From Nageia nagi (lineage: Eukaryota > Pinophyta): a stretch of DNA of 64,000 bases. Location of the stretch: assembly GCA_050084985.1 (NCBI GenBank), contig JBITNC010000001.1:8804001-8868000 (forward strand). Direction: 5' to 3'. The position numbers and the translations under genes were made by a program. Below the pieces are notes generated by a model. It was not told the origin of the DNA. It worked only from the letters and a program-made list of their open reading frames with translations, and searched no databases. Below are positions 9,345 to 21,344 of this stretch, in pieces (the stretch's first letter is position 1; each line of letters starts with the position of its first letter).

Positions 9345-12300
9345 GAATATGGAATGTGCTGTAAATTTCCTAAAAGTTCCAAATTATGAAGTGTTGCTAT
9401 CTAGTTTCTCCTCATATTTGCAATTATTGTTATCTATGTTGTTAGTAGCAACCAAGGAAAGGTTAGATAAATATATTTCATCAAAAAAACTTGCAATAGC
9501 CTACCATATCTCTCATTTAAATACTCCTACCATTTATGATTGGGTTATTGCTATTTCAAATAAGATTTTAGAACAACTAGAAGAAATTGATCAAGGGTAT
9601 CACTTTGCATTTACATTGTATATTGTTTGGTTGTTAATCCATCAAAATTCTAGATTTTTCAAAAAGTTGACCTTAACTAAGCATGAAGGAGATGGGTCCC
9701 TCAAGTCTATGGATAGATGGATTGAGGAAGTAAGGTCATCAGATGATTACTATGGCTTTATGGAAAATTTCTTAGTTCCAACCATGAGTCTATTTGCTCC
9801 TAAAATTCCAAGGCTATTAGAAGCATCAAAAGTGTATCTTTGGATGCCTCATGGTGAGACTAGGGATTGGTTCTTCACTAAAGAGGGAACATTCATTAGA
9901 CTTTATGTTTTTACCAATGCCCCTTTCTTATTGTCTATAAATGTCATCAATTAGATCTTTAGTATGAAGTATGGATGGTAAATAGATTATGTATATACAA
10001 AATACAGAGTTGCAGCTAAGAAGAGATTGGTTTATGCTTTACCTCACAAGGTGCATGACTTGGTGCTTCAAAGTAGAGGAGAAGCGGACCAACTGAAGGA
10101 GAAGCTACTCAAGTTGAAATTGAAAAAGATCAATCAATATAGGTTATATAATCTTGAAGATGTGTTTGGTAAAAGGTTAAAAAATCAACCCAATCCTCCC
10201 AACTTCAAAGTAGAAGCCAAACCAAAGTTAGATAATGGAGAAATCTAGGAGAGAAAGATAAATCAATGCCTATGTCTTTGATTGCTAAAGATTTACTATT
10301 AGTGTGGATGAGTTTTTATGAAAATAAGGCAACTTTTAATCCAAACATGGATTCAATTCCCAAAAAATATTTGGCCACATTGAGAAAGCTTAAGTGGAGT
10401 GAGGAGAAAATTGCTGCATTTAACTAATACCAAATAGAATTGAGGAACAAATTCACTCCTCTTGAGTTTGATCTCCATGATGTGTTTGAAGATGTGTGGA
10501 AGATGGAGCACCCTTCAAATGACCCTATTGAAGAGTATCCCAAAAATAATGAAGAAGAAGAAGAAGAAGAAGATTAGCTAGAAGCCCAAAGGATTAGCCA
10601 AGAAGAGCAAGCTGGAGAAGAGACTAGAGAGGCTACATCCCAAGATGTACAAAAGACATCAAAAAGGTGAGAAGTGCATATAGCAAAGAGGAAAGCTTAG
10701 AGGGCCCCCCATTCACCTAAAAAGAGAAGAAGGACACCTACTCCAACAAGTATACTTTCTTTATCTCCTTCTACTTCTCTTTCAAACACCTCCATTATGA
10801 ACCCTATCATACCATTTTCTGCTCAAGTTGTCTCACCCATTTCTACTCAAGCCCTCCTTTATACAATTATGATAACCTCTCTAACACCCAATACACAAGT
10901 AATTTTGATGTTACCTCTACCTTCCCAATGGCATAATCCTACTCATTCCATATCAATTTCCCCTGTTACTCCTCTCATTGATATCATCACTATACCATCA
11001 TCACCTCCACCATCACCACCACCATTCCTAGTAAATCTTATCAATAGTAGCAGCTTAGGTCCTAGCTAGACCAATCTTACAACACCAGTAAAATACGTTT
11101 TGGACTCCCTCCCTCAAGATTTGGGTTTTGGTTCTCAATTCATCACTATATCTAGGAAATAGGTGTCTATTGATGGTATTATACAACAACACCAACAAAT
11201 GAAGAGCAACCAAGAAGAATGGATGTAGAGGCAATTGAAGAAAATCCCAGCATTGGATAATTTGGTAAGGCTTTGAAATTTTATAGATTCAAAAAATAAA
11301 GTGTTAGAAATGGTTGTAGCCCAAGATCTCTAGCAAGGGTAGAGTGATTTAACTTCTATGAACACCCAGGTGAAAATAGACATAAGAAGCATCTCCCCAA
11401 GTGACAAGAATGAGCTATTGCAAATTGCTATAGACTTGAATATATCATAGTTAACCAAGTTGGAAGCCAAGAATAATAAGCTTCAAAAAGCTCATGAAGT
11501 GGTAAAGAAGTAGTTAGCTACACAAAGTATCAAGCTAAAAGCTGCCAATAATGATGTAGCTATTTTGAGAGCAAGTTTAGCTTCAGCTCCTATTATTGAT
11601 AGCATGAATAAAAAGGATACCACTATTGCTGAAAACGATGTGGAAATAGCCATAAGGATTGTAGAAGTTGCATAAAAAGATTCAATCATTGATAGGCCAA
11701 GTTCCAATATAGCTCAATTGTAATAGAGCATGAGTGAGTACAAAATGGATAGAGATTTCTTGTTAACTATAAAGATAAAATTTTGGGAAGAGAGACCCTA
11801 AGAAATCAAGGACCTAATTCATCTTAGGGACCATGTGGAAATGTGTTTTTTAGAACTGAATAGGATTGAAGTAGATCTTAGTAGAAGTGAGGGTATCCTC
11901 TTTCCTATTCTAGAGGAAGCCAAGAGGGCAACAAGAAACTGAATGAAATTTCCAATGAAGGTTTACAAGCCCCAAATATTAGAGATTGAGTTGAACTCAT
12001 GGTAGTAATCAATTACCTAATGCAAGAAAAATGGGTTTATCAAGAGATCAAAAATAGTGTTTTAAATCAAGTACAAGGATAGAGACTCTGAAGATAGAGC
12101 TACAAAAGTTATCCACTTGGTAGTCCTAGAATTATGGAGGATTGATGACTCATCGATCCCAAATTTAGAATTCTTAGAGAATATTCAAAAAATTAGTAAG
12201 TAGGTTGATGATGTGGAAGCACTGCTATCTTCATTTAATGAGGTAAACTTGTTAAAACTCTTTGATTCTTGGGTATAGGTTGGGGTTAGTTTACATCAAT

Positions 12301-12640
12301 TGTTACAAAAATAAGGGCAAATTTCTTATGAAGTTTTGAACACTATAGCTTTAGCTCAATCAAGGTTAAAAGACTTCTCCAGGACACACATGAATTAGGG
12401 AAAGGTTCAATAATTCTTAAATTTATAGAATTGAAGCTTGGTCCCTCTCCCTTTCCAAATTTTTATGCTGGGTCCAAAATTTCTTATATGAAAAGTGAAA
12501 TTTTCTCGTGGATCTTGCCAAAATGTATATGCAGACATAGCCCAACACCCTATTGACTTCCCAGCATGTATTGTCCTTACTTGTCTAAAAGAAGAGTGTT
12601 TTAGCAAGTTTTTGAAGCATTTTGATGAAATAATGCACTA
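9345..12640 (+). pseudogene. U1: large decayed ORF of unknown family, cut by copia A
   Basis: Long plus-strand coding-like stretch. 9349-9954 is open (201 codons; includes YLWMPHGETRDWFF), and after one TAG and one TAA the same frame continues to 10248. A second frame (phase of 10575) then runs to about 11520 with nine TAG stops but few TAA/TGA. Visible pieces: basic/coiled-coil (ADQLKEKLLKLKLKK), an acidic Glu run near 10550-10575, a Ser/Pro/Thr-rich linker (10740-11070), then Lys/Glu/Leu-rich coiled coil. Fainter sense continues to about 12400 (LLSSFNEVNLLKLFDSWV). I see no RT, integrase or transposase motif. It may be a Gag-like or accessory ORF of a non-autonomous retroelement. The N-terminus lies left of copia A, outside the window. 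Confidence 0.55.
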
Positions 12641-12701
12641 GCTATAGCAATTTTTAGACAATTTTAATGAAAGAATGCACTAATTATAGTAATTTTTAGG
12701 A

Positions 12702-13260
12702 CATAAGAAAGGAGTGATGTTAGTAGAGTAGAGGCTCATCTAAAATTGAAAGGAGCAATGATGTCAACAAGTAGTGTTAAAATTTCCATGATGACTAAGT
12801 GTTTCAGGGTATAAAAGGAAGTGATGTCAACAAAGTAGAGGCTTATCTAAAATTGGACCCTAGGAGTAGTGATGCTAGCAAGTAGTGTTAGAAGTTCCAT
12901 GATGACTAAGTGTTTTAGGGCATAAAAGGAAGTGATGTTAGCAAAGTAGAGTCTCATCTATAACTGGACCCTAGGAGTAGTGATGTTAGCAAGTAGTGTT
13001 AAAAGTTTCATGATGGGTAAGTCGATTGATTTTGGAGTACAAAAGAATGTAACATCAGTGAAGTAAAGCAAAGCCCATTTTGGCCAAAAGAAAGGGTCTG
13101 AAGAATGATGATGTCATGAGTAAGACTAAATTTCTTGGAGTTATTTGCTTCACCTTACAAAGGTGCATAAAAGAAAGTGACATCAACAAAAATAAAAGAA
13201 CTTTCAAATCAAAAGGTTCAAAAACCAATGATGTTATATGTAACAAAAGGGATCTTTGGC
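12702..13260. repeat. Tandem repeat of about 110 bp downstream of U1
   Basis: Units start ATAAAAGGAAGTGATGTTAGC at about 12702, 12811 and 12922 (periods 109 and 111). Each carries GGACCCTAGGAGTAGTGATG and CCATGATGACTAAGTG. More decayed units (GTGACATCAACAAA near 13166) run to about 13260. Short ORFs on both strands here are by-products. Confidence 0.8.
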
Positions 13261-13439
13261 TAAGCAAAACTTCACCAAAGCACTTTGAAACATGTGTCAA
13301 AGATTGAGAAAACTTCAAAACAACCACTAGAAGATGAAGAAACTCTGAAATCACCATAGTTAGTTAGAGAATCTTTCATAATTGTAAATCAAGTTCAAAT
13401 AGCACCTGGGAAGCATGCCCATCATAATTTAGAGGTAGT

Positions 13440-13740
13440 TATATTTTTAGAAATTTTAATTTTTAGAAATAAAATGCCATGTGGTAGGAATAGTTAGCTA
13501 TTTATTAAAAGAAGGCTAGAATCTTTGGGCCATTTTGTAATCATTTTGTTTCAATCATTCTGTAACTACTCTAGCCTAGTATAAATTTAGTCAAAGATAA
13601 GGAAAAGGGGTCAAAATCTTTAGTATTGCCCCTTGTATTTTTTTTCAAAGACCTTTTGTTCTATCAGTTATACAATACCATCTTGACCTTTCTTATCCAA
13701 CACTTGGTGTTATTATTTTTAATTTGGTTATATTGTGGTA
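13440..13740 (+). other. LTR-like end with TATA motif, unpaired
   Basis: T-rich, with TAGTATAAATTTAG near 13580 (TATA-like) and a GCCCCTTGTATTTTTT stretch with possible polyadenylation context. It follows U1 and could be the LTR or 3' end of the U1 element. I find no second copy in the window, so this is tentative. Confidence 0.3.
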
Positions 13741-14049
13741 AATAATGGATATTTCCTAAATGATAACAACAAGTTGTTGGTATAACTATGTCTGCTTATA
13801 TGGAAGAGTTAAGCTAAAGAATAATTTAGAGAATGAAAGCTTACACCATAGCTGCTACACTAGATTCTTCCCAAGGTTTCACAGCTTGTGAAAGCCAATG
13901 CTGAACTAGTGATCTACCCCTTTTGCCTTTACTCTTGCTCCCTATCTCTTTTGTTTTATTTTACACACTCTATCCTCTTTTTTTCTTTCCTATTATTTGG
14001 CCTTTTCATTTGCACCTAATTGATAAGGAACTAGCCTAATCTAGAGATC
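13741..14049. other. Unassigned spacer
   Basis: No gene, repeat partner or element end recognised between the U1 tail and the end of U2. Confidence 0.5.
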
Positions 14050-17000
14050 AGGTTACTGTGTTAGCCTGTTCATGATATACTTTGGTTAAATTGCCCAAAA
14101 GTGCATATATTACTTAATTACCATCAATAATACCCAAACTCCATTTTTGTTGATGAGTTTATCCATTTTGGCTAGCATACCCCATATTCTGATACTTTGT
14201 TGATAAAGTTTAATATCTTCTTTTGAAAAAGATAATAGTTGATTCATTATGCCTTTTACTTGTGCTACAAAATCCTCCTTAGTTGGATTTGGTATCAATT
14301 TAACACATGTCTTCTCCCATTTATATTTTACTCCTTTAACCTATTCTAACTTTTTAAAAATATACTTTTTTAATTTATTTTTAAGCATGTCAAAGTCTTG
14401 AAGGATAAATATTCTCTCACCAAAACTAAAGGGGAAGTATGACATTTTTTATCATGTATACTCATGAACATTATACTAACATGTTGATAACTATTTTCTA
14501 TGGTGTCTCTCTCTTGTGCTTTCTCATTCAATAGAAGGTTCATGAAACACAACATTTCATCTATTTCTTGCAAGTCAACTTCCATGTTAACCATTTTAAC
14601 AAAAGTGCCATCATACCTTTTTAACATTTCATTAGCAATCATGGATATTGATCCCTTAAACATGACCTCCTGCATAGTAAGTTATGGATTTGCCACCTCA
14701 ATGATATGTAATTTAGATGGGGTTGAAGTTATCTTCTCCTTTGGATGCTTACCTTTAGTAATTTCTAAGCTTTCAAACTGCACTAACTCCTCTTGCACTT
14801 GTTCTATTTCCTCACTTTGCACTTTTTATACATGAATTGATGAAGAGGAAGGCCCAAGCTGATTTGATTCATCCATTTATTGAATAGTTACCCCCTCCTA
14901 TGAGGAAAAATATAGGTTCATGATCACTTGAGTTTTATTTACATGTTCAATCAATGGTTCCTCATCATCATCTTTTCCCTTTATTACCAAGTGCCTACAA
15001 AATCTCTCCAGGCCTCTTACAACTACAAATGAAGAATCCCTTATTTTCAATTTCTTGGTAACATGTTCTTCCATAGCACCTTATAAATCAAAGTGATATC
15101 CAAATTTGAGGGGAAATATGGAGCCTCTCATGTGAAAATTTTGGATAGTTCTCATATCCATCTACATGAACTCATCACCAATTTTAACTTGCTTAAACAT
15201 AACTTGAGTCTGTGACACTAATGTCAAATAGGTGTCAATTTTCTTATATTTTCTCTACTACATCTTGATCTAGCTGATATGGAATAGTATCTTAAGAAAT
15301 TTACTCTTTGATCATCAAGGCATGACATAATGCAAGGTTCTAGTCCTTTTCAATAACCTCTTGAATCTTGTGATCTACCTCATAAATTGGTTGATCAAAT
15401 TGTATTAGCAATTCATCAGTGCTTTATTAATTCTATTAATGATATCTTGTTATTCTCTCGCATTCAAATCTACTAGCTTGATCCTAGGATAAATTTTATC
15501 TATTATTCCACTTCTTGTTCCTCCAACTTAGGACAAATATAGCCAATTGGGGAAACTTTACATTTGATTCTATCCCTAGGATCATATTTCTTCCATGTTG
15601 CCTTTAATTCCTTTTCATTATTGAGTGCATCAATAATTTTATATTCAAAGGCATATATTTCATGTTCAACCATATATGTCTTATTTTTTTCTAGGTTGCT
15701 ACATAATGTTGATGGGGATCAAAACCTCTTCATGCAACCTTCGAGAAAAAATATGCATCCATGCTAGATTATGCTAAAAAATGATTGAGCACTCATGAAG
15801 GTTAAATGAACAATCTTGTAAGGGTATTGCACAAAACTCATCTTTCCTTCTTTCTATTTTATCGAGGACTTCAAATTTTCACACACTTGCCTAATTGCTT
15901 ACTCATATAGTATAGAATCTTAATTAAATTCTGGAAGCAATTTATGTTGTAACTTCCCACCATACATCCTAATGTACATTTAGTCCTCCAATAGTACTAC
16001 TTCAGCTTTGTTATCATGCAAAAATTTTAAGAAATGGGATGATATTCAAGGAATAGTTTTAGTGAATCAAGCATAAACTAACTTGAGAAAATGGTCACAT
16101 AACCAAGTTTAGTATTTTTAGTCTACATGAATTGCTAGTATAAGCTCTTGAATATATATCCTTCTATAAGTTCAAGTGTCAATTCAAGCTCTTTAAGGAT
16201 ATCCTACTTCATCTAACTGATAATGATGTGAACAAATAAAGAATAACATGTAAATATGAGCATCTTCCTATCCTAAAAATATTTTTTACATTGAGTTAAT
16301 TCTTTGTGCATTCTATTACATAAAAATATTTCTTAGTCATAAACATCTAGGGGAGAAAAATATTATCTATACAACAAATGATAAGCATCCTTATCCAACC
16401 ACTTATGGAATTTCTTCCCCAATAGGTAATTAATATTCGTAAGGTAATAATGTTCCTAGCATTTAAAAGATAGAAATTTAGGGGGAATGAGGTTTTACCA
16501 AAGAATATCTTGTCATTCATTAAGAATCTTGCTTGCCTAGCAGCACTCATGTAACCAAAATCCATCCTCTATGCAAATGTAAGGTTTATAGGCTTAAATT
16601 TCTTAAACAAATGGAAGGTTTTTCAAATTTGGATTGGATTTAGAGAAAAAAAAAACTATTCTTTGATCGTTTATGTAGAAGGCCCTTTCAGTTGGATTGT
16701 ACCTTATAATCATCTAGGTCATGTAATCAAATGAAAAATGAACCCTAAGGTACACTAGCTTACCTAGGTCAAATTTCCATCTATTGTAGAATGGTTGTTT
16801 TGCATTCACATTCTCTTTTTTCCAATTAAACAATTTATTAAGTGCATATTGATCATACTCTCTAGGATCCTGTATTCTTTCATATTTGCTCTCTACTGGA
16901 TGATACATCATCTTTTCCTCATCATTAGGATTTGTATCCCTTGTTTTGAAAGCAATGGATTTTCCCCTTTTCTCCTTATGAACAAAAAAACATTCATCAT

Positions 17001-17060
17001 TGAAAGTTGATTTAGAAATAACTAATGTATCTATTTTAATTTGTGGAATCCACATGGTTG
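14050..17060 (-). pseudogene. U2: second large decayed ORF, opposite strand
   Basis: Minus-strand coding-like sequence, open in pieces: 17055-16714 (113 codons; basic/acidic, includes PVESKYERIQDPREYDQY), 16565-16347, then many stops, then 14675-14370 and 14298-14110. The last two read as Leu/Glu-rich helical protein (VDLQEIDEMLCFMNLLLNEK, MNQLLSFSKEDIKLY). No catalytic motif seen. The C-terminal part, an LLSF segment followed by a helical stretch ending near LINKNG, loosely resembles the end of U1 (LLSSFNEVNLLKLFDSWV). The two could be distant members of one unknown ORF family facing each other. That link is by eye and weak. Confidence 0.4.
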
Positions 17061-17179
17061 CTATCTATCTATTCTTTGGCTCCTTGAAAATATTCTCTAA
17101 ACCCTTGTTCTAGTGCTTGAAATAAACTCCTGCTACTCCTTGACACTTCTTTCAAATTTTAAATGATTTTCTCTCCTTT

Positions 17180-17720
17180 TCTCTATTGAAACAGTCACTT
17201 GGAACTTTTATGCAAAGAAACTAGAGCTTACATGGATAGGATAAGGCTTATGTGCATAGTGTATCGCTTATGCAAGTAAACTAAGGTTTATGTGATGAAT
17301 TATTATCGTATGCGATCTATAAATAAATTATGTAATTAAATCATGCCTTATGTTGACCTTATAACCCTTATGTGAATGATTAAACCCTTGTGGAGAGAGA
17401 ATAAAGCTTATAAAAAGCTTAGGAAGGTTATACACTATAATAAAATGTTATGTGGAGTTAAAAGCCTTATTTGGTGGATATATACCAGAGAGAGTTAGGG
17501 TTATGCGGACAAGGTTTGCCTTATGCAAATGAGTAAAATATATTATGTGAAGAGTTGGAGGCTTTTGCAAACCAAATAACCCTTATGCAGAGAGAATCAA
17601 CCTTATGTAAACAAGAAAATGAGGTTTATGTGGTCAACATGGTGCTTATGCAAGGGAAAGGAGGCTTATGTAGAGGAAAGAAGGATTATGCAAAAGAACC
17701 CATCCTTATGCAGACAAGCA
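17180..17720 (+). repeat. Cryptic CTTATG repeat field
   Basis: The word CTTATG or a one-base variant (CTTATGC, GTTTATGTG, GATTATGC) recurs roughly every 20-30 bp for over 500 bp, usually after GG or CC and followed by purine-rich AGAGAG/AAGGAG. The spacing is irregular, so this is an old or strongly diverged short-unit array. The open frame 17555-17767 is a by-product. Confidence 0.65.
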
Positions 17721-18261
17721 ATTTACCCAATTTGAATGCCTCTAAGGATAAAATAACACAAAAATGACACATACAAACTCTTTAAAATATTTTACAATAT
17801 TGCTTAGGCTATTTGGATTAGGATTTTTGGTGCAAATGTGCAAGAATATTTTGCAAAAATTAGGTGCCTCTATAAGTGTGCTAACAAGAATAATATCACT
17901 TGACCATATAGAACATTACCCAAGAAACCACTCCATTATCTAATAAAGTTGGAAGTTACCTAATGATAAATAACCTTATCCAATAGTAATAAACCTTACC
18001 TGATGAATCAAAGATTTATCCACACACTTCAAAGCTTTTCTGATAAGGTTATTTTGATGACCTCAAAGTTACACGACTAGCTAAAGGCTTATCCAATAAA
18101 GTGCAACCGTACTTGAAAAGATGTAACCTTATTCGAAAAGGCAAGAAATTTCTTCTTTTGGTGGGTAATTTACATTTTAGGAAAAAATAGTTTACCTATT
18201 TTCACAATATTTTTGATAACATGCAAAGGTTAAATGTTGGAGTACAACAAGACTATAGCTA
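17721..18261 (+). repeat. Second degenerate repeat field and spacer
   Basis: 17930-18150 repeats AACCTTATCCAATA-like words (AATAACCTTATCCAATAG, AAACCTTACCTGATGA, AGGCTTATCCAATAA, GTAACCTTATTCGAAAAG). It looks related to the CTTATG field to its left. The remainder is unassigned. This host sequence continues at 30824, after copia C. Confidence 0.5.
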
Positions 18262-18266
18262 ACATA

Positions 18267-18726
18267 TGAAGGAATAAGCCTACAAGACTAAATTCCTAAT
18301 TATCTAAGATCACATGAAGACTCTCTCAAATTCTTAAGCATTAAGAATACACACTCAAAGTAGCATTCACACAAGATGATATAAAGTGGTTCTTACAACC
18401 ATGGGAGTACATCCACTAATCTAAGATCTTATTATCAAAGAGAATTCTCTTACAACAACTCTTTCTCACATTTCCTACAACCTAAACAAGAGCATAAATT
18501 TGATACAAACTTGAGTGAGTAATCTCAAGGAGAGGGCCTTCTATGGATCAGCCTTTTAACCATTATACAATGTCATGACATGCATCACCCTATTACCCAA
18601 GGGGCATGCTCATGAGATGGAGTGTAGGATAAGTTACATTATCATATTCACAAACACTTAAAAGGTATCTAGAGATACTTTTAAGTATTAGTGAATTTAC
18701 ATTATCATATTCACTAAATACTTAAG
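18267..18726 (-). repeat. Copia C 3' LTR, first part
   Basis: It starts TGAAGGAATAAGCC next to ACATA and matches 21601-21792 plus 30444 onward. Relative to the other LTR it lacks about 33 bp around 18540 that hold the TATA region, so the promoter of this copy is lost. It is broken at 18727. Confidence 0.9.
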
Positions 18727-20543
18727 TGTAATCATTCAACATTTTCACATTTCCAACCATTATCATCCTATCAGGTGCCCCTATAGGTACAATCAACTTT
18801 TTACAAAATTGACATTCTCATCTTGCACTTTCAACTATTATCTTTGATCACTTTAACATATCTATCATTTATCATTTAGCATGGCACTTTGTTTGGGTGT
18901 CTCATGTCTACATGCTGTGATTGAATGCTTGGTAGGTCTGCAAGCCTATGCTTGATCATTTGACATGACTATGTCATTATCAATTTTACCATTCAAATAT
19001 TGGGGTAAAGCAAAATCACTCCACCCTTTGACTACTAGGGAAAAGAATAATCATTCTACCCTTCAGCTACTAGCACAAAGTAGAGATAAGTTTCTTTTAT
19101 TCTTTAGCTTCTTAGTGTGATTGCATCCCCTTTCGACATGATTATGTTGCATCATTGTATAATATATATTTTAGTTTTGTTTTATGATCATTTATTTTTA
19201 GCATCTTTATGGTACAATTGCATCATTATCATATTATGTCTTCCCAAGTATCGATTGATTATGGCACAAAAGTGTTGGTACCATGAGGTGTTTAATCCTT
19301 AGGTACTCCTTGACATGACTATGTCATAGCCTATTGTGTTGAGGTGCAAACTAGTTACAACATGAGAGTGTTGGCACCTCAAGGTTTTATAGCCATATGT
19401 ACCCTTGACATGATTATGTCAATCCTATCAACATAGAACATCAGTATCATGTCACACACAATTCACCTATTTTGTAGCATATTTTTCATCTTGCAAAATT
19501 TCATTTTACATCTTGCAAAAATTGGCACAAAAAGGGGCATCTATAAACACCTAAAATTTGTTCGCTTGCTAGATTAGGTGACTCATGATGATTTGACCTA
19601 TCTTGAAATTTATCATGATCCTATCAACATGTCAATCTAGTTTGATAATAGTCACATGGTTGATTTCAATAACTTAGGCCCTTGTAACCATTTAGTCATC
19701 CCTAGCCTTAACTAGACTATTGGTTAAGGGATTGGTTGATTGGTTAGGATTAAAACCCTAACTAGCCCATCGATTGGTTACTATCAAAATAAAAAGGTCA
19801 TTCCAAATTCATTTCCCTCTAATCCAATAATTTTCAATGGATAGATCATGAGTTCTTGCATGTCTATCATTCTCTTTACTGTGTACATGAACTTTTGTAG
19901 CTTGGTACCTTCCATATGAGCTCAACCCATCACTTCTAAGAAAAAAAGGTGATTCTTATCCTCATCTTGCAAAGGAATCTTGGGTAAAATAATCTAATTT
20001 TGATTTTTTGTGTGGACTAACCTTGTTTCAAGTATTTTTATAGGCTTTAGAGGTCATTCAAGAGAATCAAATCATATCCTTTTGGTCATTTTTCTAACCC
20101 ACTTATGTATGGTTGCATTTTAGTGTTTCTAAGCTAGTCTCTTGTAGACTTAGGATAGAATAGTTTAGTTTATTTAAATCATTAGAGAAATAATTTTGGC
20201 TCTTATGTTAGCTGGCATTGTAGGCATTGAGCTATTTTCAAATGCCTTGTTGACTCAAGGCCAAGAGGTTTACAAGAAAACTAGTCACATCTTGCTTGGT
20301 TCTAAGGTATTAAGGACCTAAAGCTTAGAAACATTAATAAATATTTGTTTTTCAAGTCATTTGGAATTTTAGGTAATTCACAAAAAGGAAAAACCTCTAA
20401 ATATTATCCCTATTTTGTCTTATTATCATTATCTTATCATATGCGAGCAAAATTTTAGATATTGCAAAGTGGGCATTCAAAGGCTCTTAGGTTTCTCACA
20501 TTGTTTGTGTTTTAGCTCAAGGTGTAGGGTATTTTGGGTACCA
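18727..20543. mobile_element. 1.8-kb TG...CA insertion in copia C LTR (solo-LTR candidate)
   Basis: It begins TGTAATCATTC and ends GGGTACCA, and TTAAG lies on both sides (18722-18726, 20544-20548). TG...CA ends plus a 5-bp flank repeat fit a solo LTR of a large-LTR retroelement. It has no coding capacity that I recognise (the 19117-19302 frame is short). One caution: the intact LTR has two TTAAG words about 20 bp apart, and the sequence between them is missing here, so part of the flank repeat may be coincidental. Inside are four copies of a palindromic motif, reported separately. Confidence 0.55.
18961..19422. promoter_or_regulatory. Four copies of palindrome TTGACATGAYTATGTCAA
   Basis: Copies at 18961-18976, 19134-19149 (degraded), 19311-19326 and 19405-19422. 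The last is a perfect 7-bp inverted repeat with a 4-bp centre. The last two copies lie in a duplicated block that also has GTGTTGGTACC/GTGTTGGCACC. A dimeric protein site or a short hairpin is possible; the function is unknown. Confidence 0.5.
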
Positions 20544-20603
20544 TTAAGTATTAAGTGAATTACATTTATGATACCTTACAATAATACATTATACATTCTA
20601 ACA
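20544..20603 (-). repeat. Copia C 3' LTR, second part
   Basis: It resumes TTAAGTATTAAGTGAATTAC and ends ATTCTAACA at 20603, directly before the purine tract CTACCTCTTAATAC (plus-strand view). Confidence 0.88.
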
Positions 20604-21344
20604 CTACCTCTTAATACAATATTAGGGTTAGAGCAAAATAGGAGAAAATAAAGAGAGAGTAAGAGAGACTTATCCTCCATAGAGATACAATCAGAGATAA
20701 GAACATTTACAGCTTTAAGAAATAAGCAAGACATTATATTGAAACTCATTACTTTACCATTTGACAAAATGGTTTACAATACAATGATTAACCATAACTA
20801 GTTTCACTATACAAAGTAGTCATTGAACAACAAGTTGACTTGATGAGCCTCCATGAGTTTGACCATTCAAAGTAGGTAATATGTACTCTCAAGAAGAAAC
20901 TTCAAAGCCATAAGAAGCTCATAAAAAAGATCAATCAGATGCATCATATAAACATTCATATCAATATAAGATAAATGAATAAATTAATACCATCTATAAA
21001 TTGATCAATGGTGCACTATAAGTCACCATGAAGATGCCAAGCCAATACTCATAATGTCCTGCTATTAAAAACATATGTGTTGATCAACATCAAATAAAGA
21101 ACGTAAGCACATATGAGTTCGTCACATATGGATAACTAAACTATTTCAAAAAGCACATACTTGTTCCTTACATATAGATAACTAAAATAGTACTAGTAGA
21201 AGCCATTATATGCTCAAAAATTATATTAGTTCCTCAAATGAAGAAAATTGATCATAAAGGTGTACACAAAAAGATCAACATTATACAACCAAAAAATCCT
21301 CCTAGGGATGAAGTTATCATCACGAACATGAATTCAATAAGAAT
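20604..21344 (-). other. Copia C purine tract and 3' UTR
   Basis: Matches the region 283-1204 of copia A in order: purine tract, an ACAAAATGGTTTACAAT block, one copy of GCACTATAAGTCACC, then a decayed short tandem array (21100-21260, TCACATATGGATAACTAAA units). No gene. Confidence 0.75.

Noticed and set aside
9349-9954. 201-codon open frame as an intact gene
   Set aside because: It is the first piece of a longer frame that continues past TAG and TAA stops, and its 5' end is cut by copia A.
13055-13357. Overlapping frames on both strands (13055-13357 minus, 13080-13307 plus)
   Set aside because: They lie in the decayed tail of the 110-bp tandem array; no codon pattern or homology.
17180-17720. 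CRISPR-like array
   Set aside because: Repeat word is only about 6-8 bp, spacing irregular, and the context is plant nuclear DNA.
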